Notes under the pieces: generated by a model
Databases searched by the model: none
Told to the model about the DNA's origin: nothing
Seen by the model: only the letters and a program-made list of their open reading frames with translations
Translations under genes and position numbers: made by a program
NCBI RefSeq assembly: GCF_018326005.1
Contig: NZ_AP021903.1
Span: 3,691,501-3,755,500 of the forward strand
DNA from: Pseudomonas sp. Seg1
GTDB taxonomy: Bacteria > Pseudomonadota > Gammaproteobacteria > Pseudomonadales > Pseudomonadaceae
Reading direction: 5' to 3'
Length of the DNA: 64,000 bases
In this document: positions 28,421-37,823 of the stretch, piece by piece
How positions within the stretch are numbered: the stretch's first letter is position 1
How the letters are laid out: every line of letters starts with the position of its first letter

Positions 28421-28552
28421 CCCTCACCCCCCGCCCTCTCCCAGGGGGAGAGGGAGCCTGACCGTATCAATGCATGACTAGCTGACAAACGCTGGAGTCT
28501 GCATCGATAGAGATCAGTCCCCTCTCCCTCCGGGAGAGGGTTAGGGTGAGGG
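28421..28552. repeat. palindromic element, CCCTCACC/GGTGAGGG class, copy 1
   Basis: Arms CCCTCACCCC..CCCTCTCCC and GGGAGAGGGTTAGGGTGAGGG face each other around about 80 bp. The same arm family occurs at 39557-39797 and 45449-45596. It lies between ridA and iclR, so it could form a strong RNA hairpin within that transcript. Confidence 0.8.
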
Positions 28553-28564
28553 AGAGCCTTTGAC

Positions 28565-28954
28565 TCAAGCCTTCTTCTTGTACGCAATGCAATCAATCTC
28601 GACCTTGCAGTCGACCATCATGCTCGCCTGCACACAGGCCCGCGCCGGGGCATGTTCCGGTTTGAAGTATTCGCCAAACACCTTGTTGAAGCTGCTGAAA
28701 TCCCGCGGATCATCCAGCCACACTCCGGCACGCACCACGTCTTCCAGGCCATAACCGGCCTCTTCGAGAATCGCGATGAGGTTCTTCATGGTCTGGTGGG
28801 TCTGCTCGACGATGCCGCCAATAATGATCTCGCCATCCACCGCCGGCACCTGCCCGGACACATGCAGCCAGCCATCCGCTTCAACAGCGCGGGCGAAAGG
28901 ACGTGGCTGACCACCAGCGGCGGTGCTGCCGGTGCCGTAACGCGTAATGCTCAT
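28565..28954 (-). CDS. ridA: RidA-family reactive intermediate/imine deaminase
   Basis: A 129-residue YjgF/YER057c/UK114 protein of the trimeric RidA fold. It hydrolyses enamine/imine intermediates released by PLP enzymes to keto acids and ammonia. Conserved blocks are GWLHVSGQVP, QTHQTMKNLIAILEEAG and PARACVQAS, with the catalytic-type Arg in PARACVQ. It begins 30 bp after the ABC ATPase and is likely co-transcribed with the transporter. The pairing with the DSD1 enzyme supports a detoxifying role in this pathway. Confidence 0.92.
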   Translation of the reverse strand: MSITRYGTGSTAAGGQPRPFARAVEADGWLHVSGQVPAVDGEIIIGGIVEQTHQTMKNLIAILEEAGYGLEDVVRAGVWLDDPRDFSSFNKVFGEYFKPEHAPARACVQASMMVDCKVEIDCIAYKKKA

Positions 28955-28984
28955 GGGTACTTCTCCTGATTACAAAACGAAAAA

Positions 28985-29782
28985 TTAAAACCGCGTGCTT
29001 TTCAGAAACTCAGCCAGACGCGGCGATTGCGGGCGCTCGAACAGTTCCTTGGGAGGCCCCTGCTCTTCGATGCGCCCCTGATTCATGAATACGATCTTGT
29101 CCGAAACCTCGAAGGCGAAACGCATTTCGTGGGTCACCAGCAGCATGGTCATGCCGTCTTCGGCGAGGCCCTTGATCACGTTGAGCACTTCGCCCACCAG
29201 TTCCGGGTCGAGGGCTGAGGTCACTTCGTCGAACAGCATCAGGCTCGGGTTCATCGCAATCGCCCGGGCAATCGCCACGCGCTGTTGCTGACCACCGGAC
29301 AGCTGGCCGGGAAAATGATTACGGCGTTCCAGCAGACCAACCCGCTCCAGCCATTTCTCGGCCAGTACCACGGCTTCGTCCTTGTGCATTTTCTTCACCT
29401 TGAGCAGGCCCAACGTGACGTTCTGCAACGCCGTCAAATGCGGGAACAGGTTGAATTGCTGAAACGCCATGCCGGTCATCGCACGATGGCGGGCGATGAC
29501 TTTTTCGCCATGGCGTACGCGTTTGCCGTTGACCTCGTCGTAGCCGATGGACTCGCCGTCGAGCAGGATCTGCCCGCCCTGGAACTCTTCAAGCATGTTC
29601 ACGCAGCGCAACAGCGTGGTCTTGCCGGAGCCACTGGAACCGATCAGCGTCACCACATTGCCGCGTTGCATGCTGAGGTCGACACCCTTGAGCACTTCGA
29701 CCGCGCCGTACTGTTTGTGCAGGCCACGAATGTCCAGCAGTGGCTGGCCGTTTGGAACGTTGGAAACTTGAGCTTCAGTCAT
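28985..29782 (-). CDS. polar amino-acid ABC transporter, ATPase
   Basis: A 265-residue GlnQ/HisP-type ATPase. Walker A is GSSGSGKTT, signature [15 protein letters not shown], Walker [13 protein letters not shown] and switch His in LVTHEM. The start ATG overlaps the stop of the upstream permease (ATGA), so expression is coupled. It completes an importer with the two permeases and the binding protein upstream. Confidence 0.95.
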   Translation of the reverse strand: MTEAQVSNVPNGQPLLDIRGLHKQYGAVEVLKGVDLSMQRGNVVTLIGSSGSGKTTLLRCVNMLEEFQGGQILLDGESIGYDEVNGKRVRHGEKVIARHRAMTGMAFQQFNLFPHLTALQNVTLGLLKVKKMHKDEAVVLAEKWLERVGLLERRNHFPGQLSGGQQQRVAIARAIAMNPSLMLFDEVTSALDPELVGEVLNVIKGLAEDGMTMLLVTHEMRFAFEVSDKIVFMNQGRIEEQGPPKELFERPQSPRLAEFLKSTRF

Positions 29783-30441
29783 GGCAAGGCCACCCGCTTT
29801 TCAATGTGCCGGCCGAGTAACTCGATGCCGTAGTTGATGACGAAAAACAGAAAACCGGCGAACAGATAGAACTCCAGGGTCATGAAGGTTCGAGCGATGA
29901 TCTGTTGGGTGCTGAGGAGCAATTCGGCGACGCCGATCACCGAAAGCAAGGTCGAGGCCTTGACGATCTCGGTGGACGAGTTGACCCACGTTGGCAGGAT
30001 CTGCCGCAGTGCCTGAGGCAACAGCACGTAGCCAAGGGATTGATAAAACGTCAGGCCGATGGCCTTGCTGGCTTCCATTTGCCCACGAGGCAAGGCTTGC
30101 AAAGCCCCGCGCACAATCTCGGCAACGTGCGAGCCGCAGAACAGCGTCAGACCCAAAGCGCCGGCCTGAAACGCGCTGATCTGCCAGCCCAGCGCCGGCG
30201 CCATATAGAAGCACGCGAGCACCAGTACAAACACCGGGGTGCCGCGAATCAGGTCAACGTAAAAGCGAAACGGCGCGCGCATCCAGAACCTGCCGTAAGT
30301 CAGCACCAGACCGGTGACGACACCGAGCAGCGTGCCAAACAGAATCGCCAGCGCCGACACCTGCACACTGGTCAGAAAACCTTGCAGCAGGGTTTCCCGC
30401 GCCACCCACAACTCATGCAACCAACTAGGCGATTGGTACAT
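29779..30441 (-). CDS. polar amino-acid ABC transporter, permease 2
   Basis: A 220-residue HisM/GlnP-type permease with about five membrane segments. The ATPase-contact EAA loop reads [26 protein letters not shown]. It begins 9 bp after permease 1 and ends overlapping the ATPase start. Confidence 0.94.
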   Translation of the reverse strand: MYQSPSWLHELWVARETLLQGFLTSVQVSALAILFGTLLGVVTGLVLTYGRFWMRAPFRFYVDLIRGTPVFVLVLACFYMAPALGWQISAFQAGALGLTLFCGSHVAEIVRGALQALPRGQMEASKAIGLTFYQSLGYVLLPQALRQILPTWVNSSTEIVKASTLLSVIGVAELLLSTQQIIARTFMTLEFYLFAGFLFFVINYGIELLGRHIEKRVALP

Positions 30442-30450
30442 CGCAGCCTC

Positions 30451-31113
30451 CTATCGGCGGATCGCCAGTCGCTGCTCGAGGTAACGCAGCAGCATGGCAA
30501 TGAGGTAACAGGCCGCGACATAGAGCGCCGTGGTCACCAGCCAGGTTTCGATCACCCGGTAGCTCTCGACATTGATCTTGCGCGCGTAATAGGTCAGCTC
30601 CGGCACCGCAATCGCGGCGGCCAGCGAGGTGTCCTTGAACAGCGAAATGAAGTTGTTCGACAACGCCGGCAACACGTTGCGCAGCATCACCGGCACCGTG
30701 ACATAAGCCTTGACCTGCCATTCGCCGAGACCGATAGCCAACCCGGCTTCACGCTGGCCCTTGGGAATGCTGAGCAAACCGCCACGAAACACCTCCGTCA
30801 GGTACGCCCCGGCATACAGCGACAGGGTGATGATGAACGACGGAATCTTGTCCAGCCGGATCCCCAGGCTCGGCAACGCAAAGTAGATCAAAAGAATCAA
30901 CACCAGAATCGGCGTGTTACGGATCACCGTGACGTACACCGAGGCCAGCACCCGCAGGGCGCGATGCTTTGACAGCAAGGCAAACGCCATCAGCAGGCCA
31001 ATCACGCAGCCGATGGCGATCGACACCAGCGCCAGTTCAAGACCCAGACCGAGCCCCGCCAGCAAGCTGTCGAAATCGCGCCACACGGCGGCAAAGTTCA
31101 ACTGATAGTTCAT
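30451..31113 (-). CDS. polar amino-acid ABC transporter, permease 1
   Basis: A 220-residue HisM/GlnP-type permease. The conserved VIRNTPILVLILLIYFALP and EAA loop LTEVFRGGLLSIPKGQREAGLAIGL are visible. It lies 50 bp after the binding protein and 9 bp before permease 2; the two permeases would form a heterodimeric channel. Confidence 0.94.
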   Translation of the reverse strand: MNYQLNFAAVWRDFDSLLAGLGLGLELALVSIAIGCVIGLLMAFALLSKHRALRVLASVYVTVIRNTPILVLILLIYFALPSLGIRLDKIPSFIITLSLYAGAYLTEVFRGGLLSIPKGQREAGLAIGLGEWQVKAYVTVPVMLRNVLPALSNNFISLFKDTSLAAAIAVPELTYYARKINVESYRVIETWLVTTALYVAACYLIAMLLRYLEQRLAIRR

Positions 31114-31163
31114 GGTCAGCAGTACCTTGAGCGGGGCGATGGGCTCGCCCCACTCTCACGGGA

Positions 31164-32012
31164 TCATTTGAATTCGACAGGGAAACCGATTGCGGGCGAC
31201 GGCAGATCAACGCCGAACCACTGTTTGAACGATGCCGCATAGGTCGGGAATTCAACGCCGGTCATGGCTTCATGCAGCGCGGTGTTGACGAAGTTCAGCC
31301 AGTCCTGATCGCCGCGTTTGACCGCGCAAGCGTAGGTCTGCGGGCTCCAGGCGTAAGTCGGGCTGCGATAGCGGCCAGGGTTCTGCACCATCAGGTATTT
31401 GACCGAAGACTGGTCGGTGGCGGCGGCATCGGCACGGCCGGAGTTAACCGCCTGATACATCAGGTCGACGCTGTCGTACTGATCGACCTTGGCCTTGGGC
31501 AGTGCCTGATGCACCAGTTCTTCGGCATAGACGTTTTGCAGCACCGCTACGGTGACGCTGTCGCCGCCGGCCTGCAAATCTTCGATTTCCTTGTACTTGC
31601 TGTTGTTCGGCAGCAGTAGGCCAACGCCTTCGCGGTAGTACGGCAGGGTGAACGCAACTTGCTGCGCACGGCTGGCAGTAACAGTGATGAACTGGCAGCT
31701 CATGTCGACTTTGTCGGTGAGCAGATTGGGAATCCGCGCATCGGACGACTGCACGACAAACTCGACTTTGCTCGGATCGTTGAACAGACCTTTGGCCACC
31801 ATCCTGGCGATGTCGATATCAAAACCCTGCAACTTGCCGTCCGCGCCCTGAAAGTGCCACGGCGCATTGGTGCTGCCGGTGCCCACAATCAATTTCCCAC
31901 GGGCCAGAACCGCATCGAGCTTGCTGTCGGCTGCCTGGGCCATACCCATGGCAGCGGACGAAGCCGCAAGAACAAAAACACACGCTTTGAACAACGAAGG
32001 ACGGCGATGCAT
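31164..32012 (-). CDS. polar amino-acid ABC transporter, periplasmic binding protein
   Basis: A 282-residue SBP_bac_3 family protein. The N-terminus is a signal peptide (hydrophobic ACVFVLAASSAAMGMAQA, cleavage near AQAAD). Mature sequence starts LDAVLARGKLIVGTG and shows the usual WHFQGADGKLQGFDIDIARMVAKGL block. ATG 32012 is preferred because GGAG lies 9 nt upstream; a GTG three codons earlier is also in frame. It is the first gene of the transporter-ridA unit and probably the promoter-proximal target of the IclR regulator. Confidence 0.93.
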   Translation of the reverse strand: MHRRPSLFKACVFVLAASSAAMGMAQAADSKLDAVLARGKLIVGTGSTNAPWHFQGADGKLQGFDIDIARMVAKGLFNDPSKVEFVVQSSDARIPNLLTDKVDMSCQFITVTASRAQQVAFTLPYYREGVGLLLPNNSKYKEIEDLQAGGDSVTVAVLQNVYAEELVHQALPKAKVDQYDSVDLMYQAVNSGRADAAATDQSSVKYLMVQNPGRYRSPTYAWSPQTYACAVKRGDQDWLNFVNTALHEAMTGVEFPTYAASFKQWFGVDLPSPAIGFPVEFK

Positions 32013-32035
32013 GGCAAGCACTCCAGGATGGTGTT

Positions 32036-32075
32036 TATTCCGCTATACCGGAACACGGTTTGTTACTACGGAATA
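32036..32075. promoter_or_regulatory. candidate operator: three TTCCG/CGGAA half-sites
   Basis: TTCCG (32038-32042), CGGAA (32049-32053) and CGGAA (32069-32073) lie 25-60 bp upstream of the binding-protein start. The outer pair forms TATTCCG...CGGAATA. IclR-family regulators often use inverted or triple half-sites, and an iclR gene is in this cluster. Assignment is inference. Confidence 0.4.
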
Positions 32076-32428
32076 GACAGCAGAAAGTGTGCCACAGGAT
32101 TGATTCAAAATCCTCGGCGAATCGAAAAACCAATCAGTTCAAACGGTTAGAAAAATCCGGGAATGAAAAAGCAGCCGACACATTTCCCGGGTTCGCGCTA
32201 CCGAAGGCAACCCGATGGGAAGTAACGTCACATTTGTGTGCATCTGATTGCTCGATTGAGTCCACGACCAAACCCAACTCGGGAATTAAAAGACGTCCGA
32301 GCAGCGACAGCCGTTCATCGGATTTACGGCTGCACCTGTCAGAGTTGACAGTTGTCGAGTGCCGGTTTTACGAGCCTACTTCGCAGGCCAAACATGGCTT
32401 GAAACCACTCCCGATAAGGATATTCGTA
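32076..32428. other. 353-bp gap upstream of small jelly-roll gene
   Basis: Base composition is lower in GC than the flanking genes. I see no convincing ORF, RNA gene or palindromic repeat. It should contain the promoter for the gene at 32429 but no clear -10/-35 stands out. Confidence 0.35.
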
Positions 32429-32833
32429 ATGGCTAATCTCGTTAAGAACGGCGATTTTTCTCAGCAAGGCGCGCATTGGACGGCGACCGATCCAGAGAAT
32501 GTGAGATTTGTAACCGGTCATTGCATTATTGCTGCACCAGACTCAATCAGTCAGGACGTTCCCACTGGCGCTGGCGGCGGAGGACAATTCATGCTTTTCG
32601 CCAGAGTGAAAACACTTTCTGGCCATGGTGCTCGTATCACTGTGCAGCCGCTTCCCACAGGCGAGCCAGTTCACCTTGACCTTCATGGCGGTGCGGAGTG
32701 GGACGTGCTGTCGGCGAAATTCGAGGTACAGATCTCGACAATCGCTTTCAGGGTCACACTGGAAGCCAGTGATGGCGAGTTTGGTGTCCCAGGCTCTTAT
32801 TTTGGCGATGTGACGCTCTCGAAACTGCTCTGA
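32429..32833 (+). CDS. small jelly-roll (carbohydrate-binding-like) protein, paralogue A
   Basis: A 134-residue protein starting NLVKNGDFSQQGAHW, which resembles the opening of galactose-binding/CBM-type jelly-roll domains (N-G-x-F ... W). Internal pattern SISQDVP-x-n-ARVKTLSG matches strands of that fold. There is no signal peptide. ATG 32429 has AAGGA upstream. The gene at 33425 is a clear paralogue with the same N-terminal NL(V/I)KNG(D/E)F, SISQ(D/E)V and ARVK/ARMK features. Ligand and role are unknown. Confidence 0.75.
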   Translation: MANLVKNGDFSQQGAHWTATDPENVRFVTGHCIIAAPDSISQDVPTGAGGGGQFMLFARVKTLSGHGARITVQPLPTGEPVHLDLHGGAEWDVLSAKFEVQISTIAFRVTLEASDGEFGVPGSYFGDVTLSKLL

Positions 32834-32927
32834 CACTGAAGTCTGACAAAAGGGGTCATCGGCCTGCGGTGACTCGTTTCTTCATCCTGGGTATGCATTG
32901 CCGACGTAGTGAGAAAAGGAGTTTCCA

Positions 32928-33356
32928 ATGAGTTCGACAGGCCTTCACTCAATGCTGCCGCCGACCTACCGCAAAGCCCTGAAAACCTGGCGCCCGGTGA
33001 TCCTCTACTTCGCCAACGAACACTGCCCCGCGTGCGAATGGGCCGGGCCGGTGTTCCGGCAGATCGCCGAGCCTTATCGGCATCGCGCCAATATCTACAT
33101 GCTCAACACCAGCGAATCGCCGCGCCATCCGCAGGTGACGGGCACGCCAACGGTACTGTTCTACAAGGACGGCAGGCTGGTTAAAAACCTCAAAGGCATC
33201 GGCACTGAAGAAACCCTCGCACGGGATTTCGCCGAGCATATCGGCAAAACCAAAGCCCCCGCTGCGCCCCTTAAACGACTGCATGACCTGCCCTGGTTAC
33301 GCCAGATACTTAGCACTCTGCGCACTGTTCCACGTGCGCGCCTGCGGGTTCTGTAA
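32928..33356 (+). CDS. thioredoxin-like protein
   Basis: A 142-residue thioredoxin fold. The active-site motif CPAC sits in ILYFANEHCPACEWAGPVF, and the conserved cis-Pro is in GTPTVLFYKDG. There is no signal peptide, so it is a cytosolic disulphide reductase or monothiol-type partner. The C-terminal 35 residues are basic and unlike thioredoxin. AAAAGGAG precedes ATG 32928. It is placed between two paralogous jelly-roll genes, all on one strand with short gaps, which suggests one transcription unit. Confidence 0.85.
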   Translation: MSSTGLHSMLPPTYRKALKTWRPVILYFANEHCPACEWAGPVFRQIAEPYRHRANIYMLNTSESPRHPQVTGTPTVLFYKDGRLVKNLKGIGTEETLARDFAEHIGKTKAPAAPLKRLHDLPWLRQILSTLRTVPRARLRVL

Positions 33357-33424
33357 TGAACGTGCCGCCTGAATGAACAGACTTGAAGCAGCGGTAACAA
33401 CCAGACATCAACAAGGGATTGGAT

Positions 33425-33850
33425 ATGACGAATTTAATCAAGAATGGCGAGTTCACCGAAGGCGAAGATAATTGGTCAGTTACCCATCCAGAGCATGTGC
33501 GTATCAGCGACGGTGAGTGCACGATCGCTTCCCCCGGCTCCATCAGCCAGGAGGTCGCTTTTCATTCTGAAGTCGAAGAGTATGCGCTGTCCGCCAGAAT
33601 GAAGACTGCGCCCGGCTTCACGACTCGCGTTTTATTGACCCTACATCCTGCTGGCGACGAGCTTGAGCTGACGCTAAAAGACGCTTCGAACTGGCAAGTG
33701 TTGACTGACTGGATCATCGCGCCACCAGGAACGACCAGAGCCACGGTCACGCTTCAGGCAGACGGAGCAACCGGAGTAGCCGCCTCGCAATTTGGCAGTC
33801 TGGTGCTTCTGAGTCTAAACAAGAAAAAGCCGAAAAACGTACCGGCCTGA
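33425..33850 (+). CDS. small jelly-roll (carbohydrate-binding-like) protein, paralogue B
   Basis: A 141-residue paralogue of the protein at 32429-32833. It starts MTNLIKNGEFTEGEDNW and shares PE(H/N)VR, the SISQEV strand and (L/F)SAR(M/V)KT. The C-terminal tail is Lys-rich (KKKPKN). No signal peptide is seen. The ATG at 33425 has AAGG about 10 nt upstream. The family is probably a single-domain lectin-like module; direct evidence for sugar binding is absent. Confidence 0.75.
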   Translation: MTNLIKNGEFTEGEDNWSVTHPEHVRISDGECTIASPGSISQEVAFHSEVEEYALSARMKTAPGFTTRVLLTLHPAGDELELTLKDASNWQVLTDWIIAPPGTTRATVTLQADGATGVAASQFGSLVLLSLNKKKPKNVPA

Positions 33851-33926
33851 ATTGTCCGCGTGGTGGCGATCTCTTTTTGGTGGTCGAGCACATGGACTGT
33901 GTTGCCAGCGTCTCCAAACAAGCGCA

Positions 33927-33990
33927 TTCGCGTTCAGGCTCGCTCCCGCATTGGAATGCATTTCCCTGTGGCAGCGAGCCTGCTCGCGAA
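33927..33990. repeat. degenerate REPIN, copy 5
   Basis: Arms TTCGCGTTCAGGCTCGCTCC and GCAGCGAGCCTGCTCGCGAA pair imperfectly. It is a decayed member of the GCGAGC/GCTCGC sub-variant between convergent genes. Confidence 0.75.
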
Positions 33991-34032
33991 GAGCTCATAA
34001 AAGTCCATAAAAGTCGGTAAAAAGCTTCGGCA

Positions 34033-35592
34033 TTACGCGGCCTCTCGCACCAACAACACCTGCGTCACACGACGCTCTTCAACCGCCACCACAGTCATGT
34101 ACCAGCCCGCATGCTCCAGACGGTCACCTTTAATCGGCAATCGATCCAGGAGGCTCATCACCAACCCCGCGACCGTCTGATAGTCCTCGGTCGCCTCGGC
34201 ACCAAATCCGGTGCGTTGACGCACTCGCGACAGATTCAACGCACCACTGACGAGAAACCCGCCCTGCGCCTCGAGCACATCCGGGCCTTCTACTTCGCTG
34301 GCATCAGGCAGCTCACCGGCAATCGACTCCAGAATGTCGGTCATGGTCAGCACGCCGACGAAGTCACCGAATTCGTTGACCACGAAAGCAATGTGGGTCG
34401 ACGCCGCGCGCATCTGCTCCAGTGCGTTGAGGATCGAAAAGCTGTCGAGCAGGTTGATGGTCTTACGTGCCAGATGCTCCAGGTTGGGCTCGGCGCCAGC
34501 CAGGTATTCCTTGAGCAACTCTTTCTTGTGCACGAAGCCCAATGGTTCATCCACCACACCGTCGCGGATCAGCGGCAGACGCGAGTAGGACGAGTGCATC
34601 AACTTCGTGCGAATCGCCTCGGCATCGTCCGCCAGATCGATGGTGTCGACGTCGGCGCGCACGGTCATCAGGCTGCGGATCGGCCGCTCGGCCAGTTGCA
34701 GCACGCCGCTGATCATCACGCGCTCACGGCGGTCGAACAGCTCGGCGCTCGGCGCGTCACCATCGTCCAGCAGGTCGGAAATCTCTTCGCCGACCTCCTC
34801 CACCGCCAGCTTGCGACCGCCCAGCAAACGCATCACCGCATGGGCCGTACGTTCACGTATCGGCCGCAAGCCCTGCATCGAACGTTTGCGTCGGGCCCGG
34901 GCGATCTGGTTGAACACCTCGATCAGGATCGAGAAACCGATGGCCGCGTACAGATAGCCTTTCGGGATGTGGAAACCCAGACCTTCGGCGGTCAGGGCGA
35001 AACCGATCATCATCAAGAAGCCCAGACACAGCATGATCACCGTCGGGTGTGCGTTGACGAAGCGGGTCAGCGGCTTGCTCGCGACAATCATCAGGCCAAT
35101 GGAGATGATCACGGCGATCATCATCACCGCCAGTTCATCGACCATGCCCACGGCGGTAATCACCGCGTCCAGCGAGAACACCGCGTCGAGCACCACGATC
35201 TGCGCGACAATCGGCCAGAACAGCGCATAAGCGGTGTTGGTCGAGCGCTCGCCGACATGGCCTTCCAGCCGTTCGTGCAATTCCATGGTGGCTTTGAACA
35301 GCAGGAACACGCCACCGAACAGCATGATCAAGTCACGCCCGGAGAAGCTCTTGTCGAACACCTCGAACAACGGCTGCGTAAGGGTGACCAGCCAGGAAAT
35401 ACTCGCCAACAGGCCCAAGCGCATGATCAGCGCCAGCGACAGGCCGATGATTCGGGCTCGGTCGCGCTGATGCGGTGGCAGTTTGTCGGCAAGAATTGCA
35501 ATGAACACCAGGTTGTCGATACCCAGCACCAGTTCCAGCACGATCAAGGTCAACAAGCCTAACCAGGCCGTGGGATCCGCTAACCATTCCAT
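34033..35592 (-). CDS. TerC-family membrane protein with CBS and CorC/HlyC domains
   Basis: A 519-residue inner-membrane protein of the YoaE/YegH type. Residues 1-240 form the TerC core with seven or so helices and conserved acidic motifs [11 protein letters not shown] and [22 protein letters not shown] pair lies near 300-425 ([38 protein letters not shown]). The C-terminal transporter-associated CorC_HlyC domain ends the chain ([17 protein letters not shown]). Metal-ion handling (Mn or similar) is inferred from the family. No yybP-ykoY-type riboswitch could be recognised upstream. Confidence 0.9.
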   Translation of the reverse strand: MEWLADPTAWLGLLTLIVLELVLGIDNLVFIAILADKLPPHQRDRARIIGLSLALIMRLGLLASISWLVTLTQPLFEVFDKSFSGRDLIMLFGGVFLLFKATMELHERLEGHVGERSTNTAYALFWPIVAQIVVLDAVFSLDAVITAVGMVDELAVMMIAVIISIGLMIVASKPLTRFVNAHPTVIMLCLGFLMMIGFALTAEGLGFHIPKGYLYAAIGFSILIEVFNQIARARRKRSMQGLRPIRERTAHAVMRLLGGRKLAVEEVGEEISDLLDDGDAPSAELFDRRERVMISGVLQLAERPIRSLMTVRADVDTIDLADDAEAIRTKLMHSSYSRLPLIRDGVVDEPLGFVHKKELLKEYLAGAEPNLEHLARKTINLLDSFSILNALEQMRAASTHIAFVVNEFGDFVGVLTMTDILESIAGELPDASEVEGPDVLEAQGGFLVSGALNLSRVRQRTGFGAEATEDYQTVAGLVMSLLDRLPIKGDRLEHAGWYMTVVAVEERRVTQVLLVREAA

Positions 35593-35974
35593 AAAATGTC
35601 TCTATCTCTCTTCAGTGAATTCAGGCTGCCGGACACGGCAAAGCGCAACGCGAAGGCTGTGAAGCCGCGTTATCAACGATAGTCAGGTGTCGGAAAACTG
35701 GATGCTGCGAGTGCGTCAAGACCGCGCCGTGGCGCGAAGGGAAGGTACGACTGGGAGGCTCCAAGAGGGTGTTCATGTAGATCCTGAATGAAAAAAGGCC
35801 TTGAAGCGTACAGGCAGGAGTGACTTTTCCTACAGTGCGAAATCATTTCAAAATCTGTACGCCGTAAAGGTGGGGGGTTACTGATGACCTCTTCGCGAGC
35901 AAGCCCGATCCCACATGGGAACGCGGTCACCCGTGGGAGCGAGCCTGCTCGCGAAGGGGCCAGAGAGAAAACGA
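35593..35974. other. 382-bp intergenic region between PLD-like and TerC genes
   Basis: It contains REPIN copy 6 at 35891-35956 and otherwise nothing I can assign. The part nearest the TerC gene must hold its promoter (minus strand). Confidence 0.4.
35891..35956. repeat. REPIN, copy 6
   Basis: Arms CTTCGCGAGCAAGCCCGATC and GGGAGCGAGCCTGCTCGCGAAG; the left arm is partly eroded. GTGGGAG tails face inward as in copies 1-5. Confidence 0.85.
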
Positions 35975-37621
35975 CTAACGTCCGGCAAAGCGCAATCGGG
36001 ACAGCTCGCGCAAATCGCCTTCGACGTAATAGTCATTGGTCCAACGGTCATCCACCGCCAACGGACTGACCTGCTTCAACGCCAGTTTTTTCGCGAAATA
36101 TCGAAAGCGGTAATGCTCATAAAACCGCAACAGCTCCAGGCCATAACGATCGGCCAGATCGGTATCACCGCGAATGATCAGGTAGTTCTCGTCGTTGCCA
36201 TTGCTGGCCGAAGCACTGAGGTTGTGACTGCCACTGATGATGGTCGGAGCGTCCGTGGTGAAGTCGGTGACCACCGCTTTGGTGTGCACCAGCAAATTAC
36301 CTTTCTGGCCTTTCATGTTTTCACGCAGCCAACCTTCCAGACCGGTGTTGAGCAACGCCGTTGCGGCGAACTCGGCCGTGCGGTCGGCGTGGAATCCGGT
36401 GATGCGGCTGACCGTGTTTTGCAGGCCATAACGCAAAATGTCGTCATGCGGCCGGCCGAGCAAGGCGTTGAGGATCGCATCGGGCAACGTAAACGCAGTG
36501 ACAAACAAGACGTCCTTGCGGGCCGCTTCAATGATTCTGACGAACTCGCGCAGATCGCCACCGCCGGTACGCGGCGAGAACCCGGCAAACAGTGGCTGCG
36601 CACGGTCCATCGGGTTGTGCTCGGTGATCCAGTCGCGGGTCTTGCCGACGTCGTCTGGCAGCGCCCAGATCTGCTCGAAGACTTGCAGGTAACTGGCCCC
36701 CATCGCCTTCTCGTCCAGTACATGCACGACGTTGGCCTGGCGGTAAACGCCGTTCGCAGTGAAGTTGGTACTGCCGCACAACACGGCTTGGGGCTGGCGT
36801 TGACCGGCCGCATCGAGTTGGCTGAGAACGATGTATTTGTTGTGGAAGATGTTGTGCGTGACGCGCCCGCGTTTGCTCGACGCGGGCAGTTTGGCCAGGC
36901 TCGCTTCGTTGATTGTGGTGTCTTCGTCATCGGGTCGGGCGTGATACAGAACGCGAATCCGTACACCACGCTCGAAGGCTGCATTCACGGCGTCGAGGAT
37001 GGCTTGCAATTGATATTCGTAAATGGCGATGTCCAGTGCCCACTGCCCATCGACCGCGCGCTCGATAAACCCCAGCAAACGTGCGAGCAAGCCGTTCTCC
37101 AGCCATTGTCGCGCCGCATCAGGCCAGGCTTCGATGGGTATGTTTTTGTTGGCGCTGATCTGCGCATCGAGGTCGGGAAACTTGCGCTGGAACGCCTGAC
37201 TGGCGGCCACGGCACGATTGAAAATCACGCTTTGATCGGCTGGATGACCGTCGTCGCTGATGACGGTCAGTTCCAGAAACTCACCCAGTTGGGGAGCCTC
37301 CGGCGTGCCATAAGCGAGGTGGACGCGATAGTGAATGGTCATCCCCGGATTCACCGCGTAATCGGCCCAGCGGAATTTCTGTAGCGGGGCCTTATCGCTG
37401 GGGGTGGCGTGAAACTGCGGGAACGTGTGGGGTTTACCGGGGAAGGTCAGGCTGTTGAAGAGAAACAGCCAAGGCTTGTCGCCTTGCTGTTTTTCGATGG
37501 CGAATCCGAGCAGGCCTTTGCGCCGGGGTTCGGCCAGATCCATCGCCAGCAGCACGCCGTTGGTACCGGCGTAGGCTTTGACGCGGAAGTCGTCCTGAGG
37601 GTTCTTGACCAGAATGCGCAT
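35975..37621 (-). CDS. phospholipase D-like domain protein
   Basis: A 548-residue protein with two PLD repeats. The C-terminal HKD motif is intact: H-T-K-x4-D followed by ISGSHNLS. The first is H-N-K-x4-S followed by LCGSTNFT, so its Asp is replaced by Ser. Residues 1-150 form a separate beta-rich N-terminal region (ILVKNPQDDFRVKAYAGTNG). No signal peptide is present. Members of the superfamily act as phospholipases, nucleases or phosphatidyl transferases; the substrate here is not evident. It appears to be transcribed alone. Confidence 0.85.
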   Translation of the reverse strand: MRILVKNPQDDFRVKAYAGTNGVLLAMDLAEPRRKGLLGFAIEKQQGDKPWLFLFNSLTFPGKPHTFPQFHATPSDKAPLQKFRWADYAVNPGMTIHYRVHLAYGTPEAPQLGEFLELTVISDDGHPADQSVIFNRAVAASQAFQRKFPDLDAQISANKNIPIEAWPDAARQWLENGLLARLLGFIERAVDGQWALDIAIYEYQLQAILDAVNAAFERGVRIRVLYHARPDDEDTTINEASLAKLPASSKRGRVTHNIFHNKYIVLSQLDAAGQRQPQAVLCGSTNFTANGVYRQANVVHVLDEKAMGASYLQVFEQIWALPDDVGKTRDWITEHNPMDRAQPLFAGFSPRTGGGDLREFVRIIEAARKDVLFVTAFTLPDAILNALLGRPHDDILRYGLQNTVSRITGFHADRTAEFAATALLNTGLEGWLRENMKGQKGNLLVHTKAVVTDFTTDAPTIISGSHNLSASASNGNDENYLIIRGDTDLADRYGLELLRFYEHYRFRYFAKKLALKQVSPLAVDDRWTNDYYVEGDLRELSRLRFAGR

Positions 37622-37705
37622 CGCTCACTCCTTGTGATTGCGGCTGGGGTGCAGCATAGAGCAGTGCTGCGAATTGTGGTCAACAGATCCGAATCCGAGT
37701 GGAGG

Positions 37706-37798
37706 CCATCGCGGGCAAGCCCGGCTCCCACAGTTCCCGAGGCGGACACAATGCCTGGGGTCAACAGAAAAACCTGTGGGAGCGGGCTTGCCCGCGCT
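37706..37798. repeat. REPIN, copy 7
   Basis: Arms CCATCGCGGGCAAGCCCGGC and GTGGGAGCGGGCTTGCCCGCG around about 40 bp. GCGGGC/GCCCGC sub-variant with one extra base in the left arm. It lies between chlD and the PLD-like gene. Confidence 0.88.
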
Positions 37799-37823
37799 GA
37801 GTCCCGGTCAGACGACACCTGAA

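Noticed and set aside
35593..35890. Manganese (yybP-ykoY) riboswitch before the TerC-family gene
   Set aside because: I looked for the conserved loops because such genes often carry one, but did not find them.
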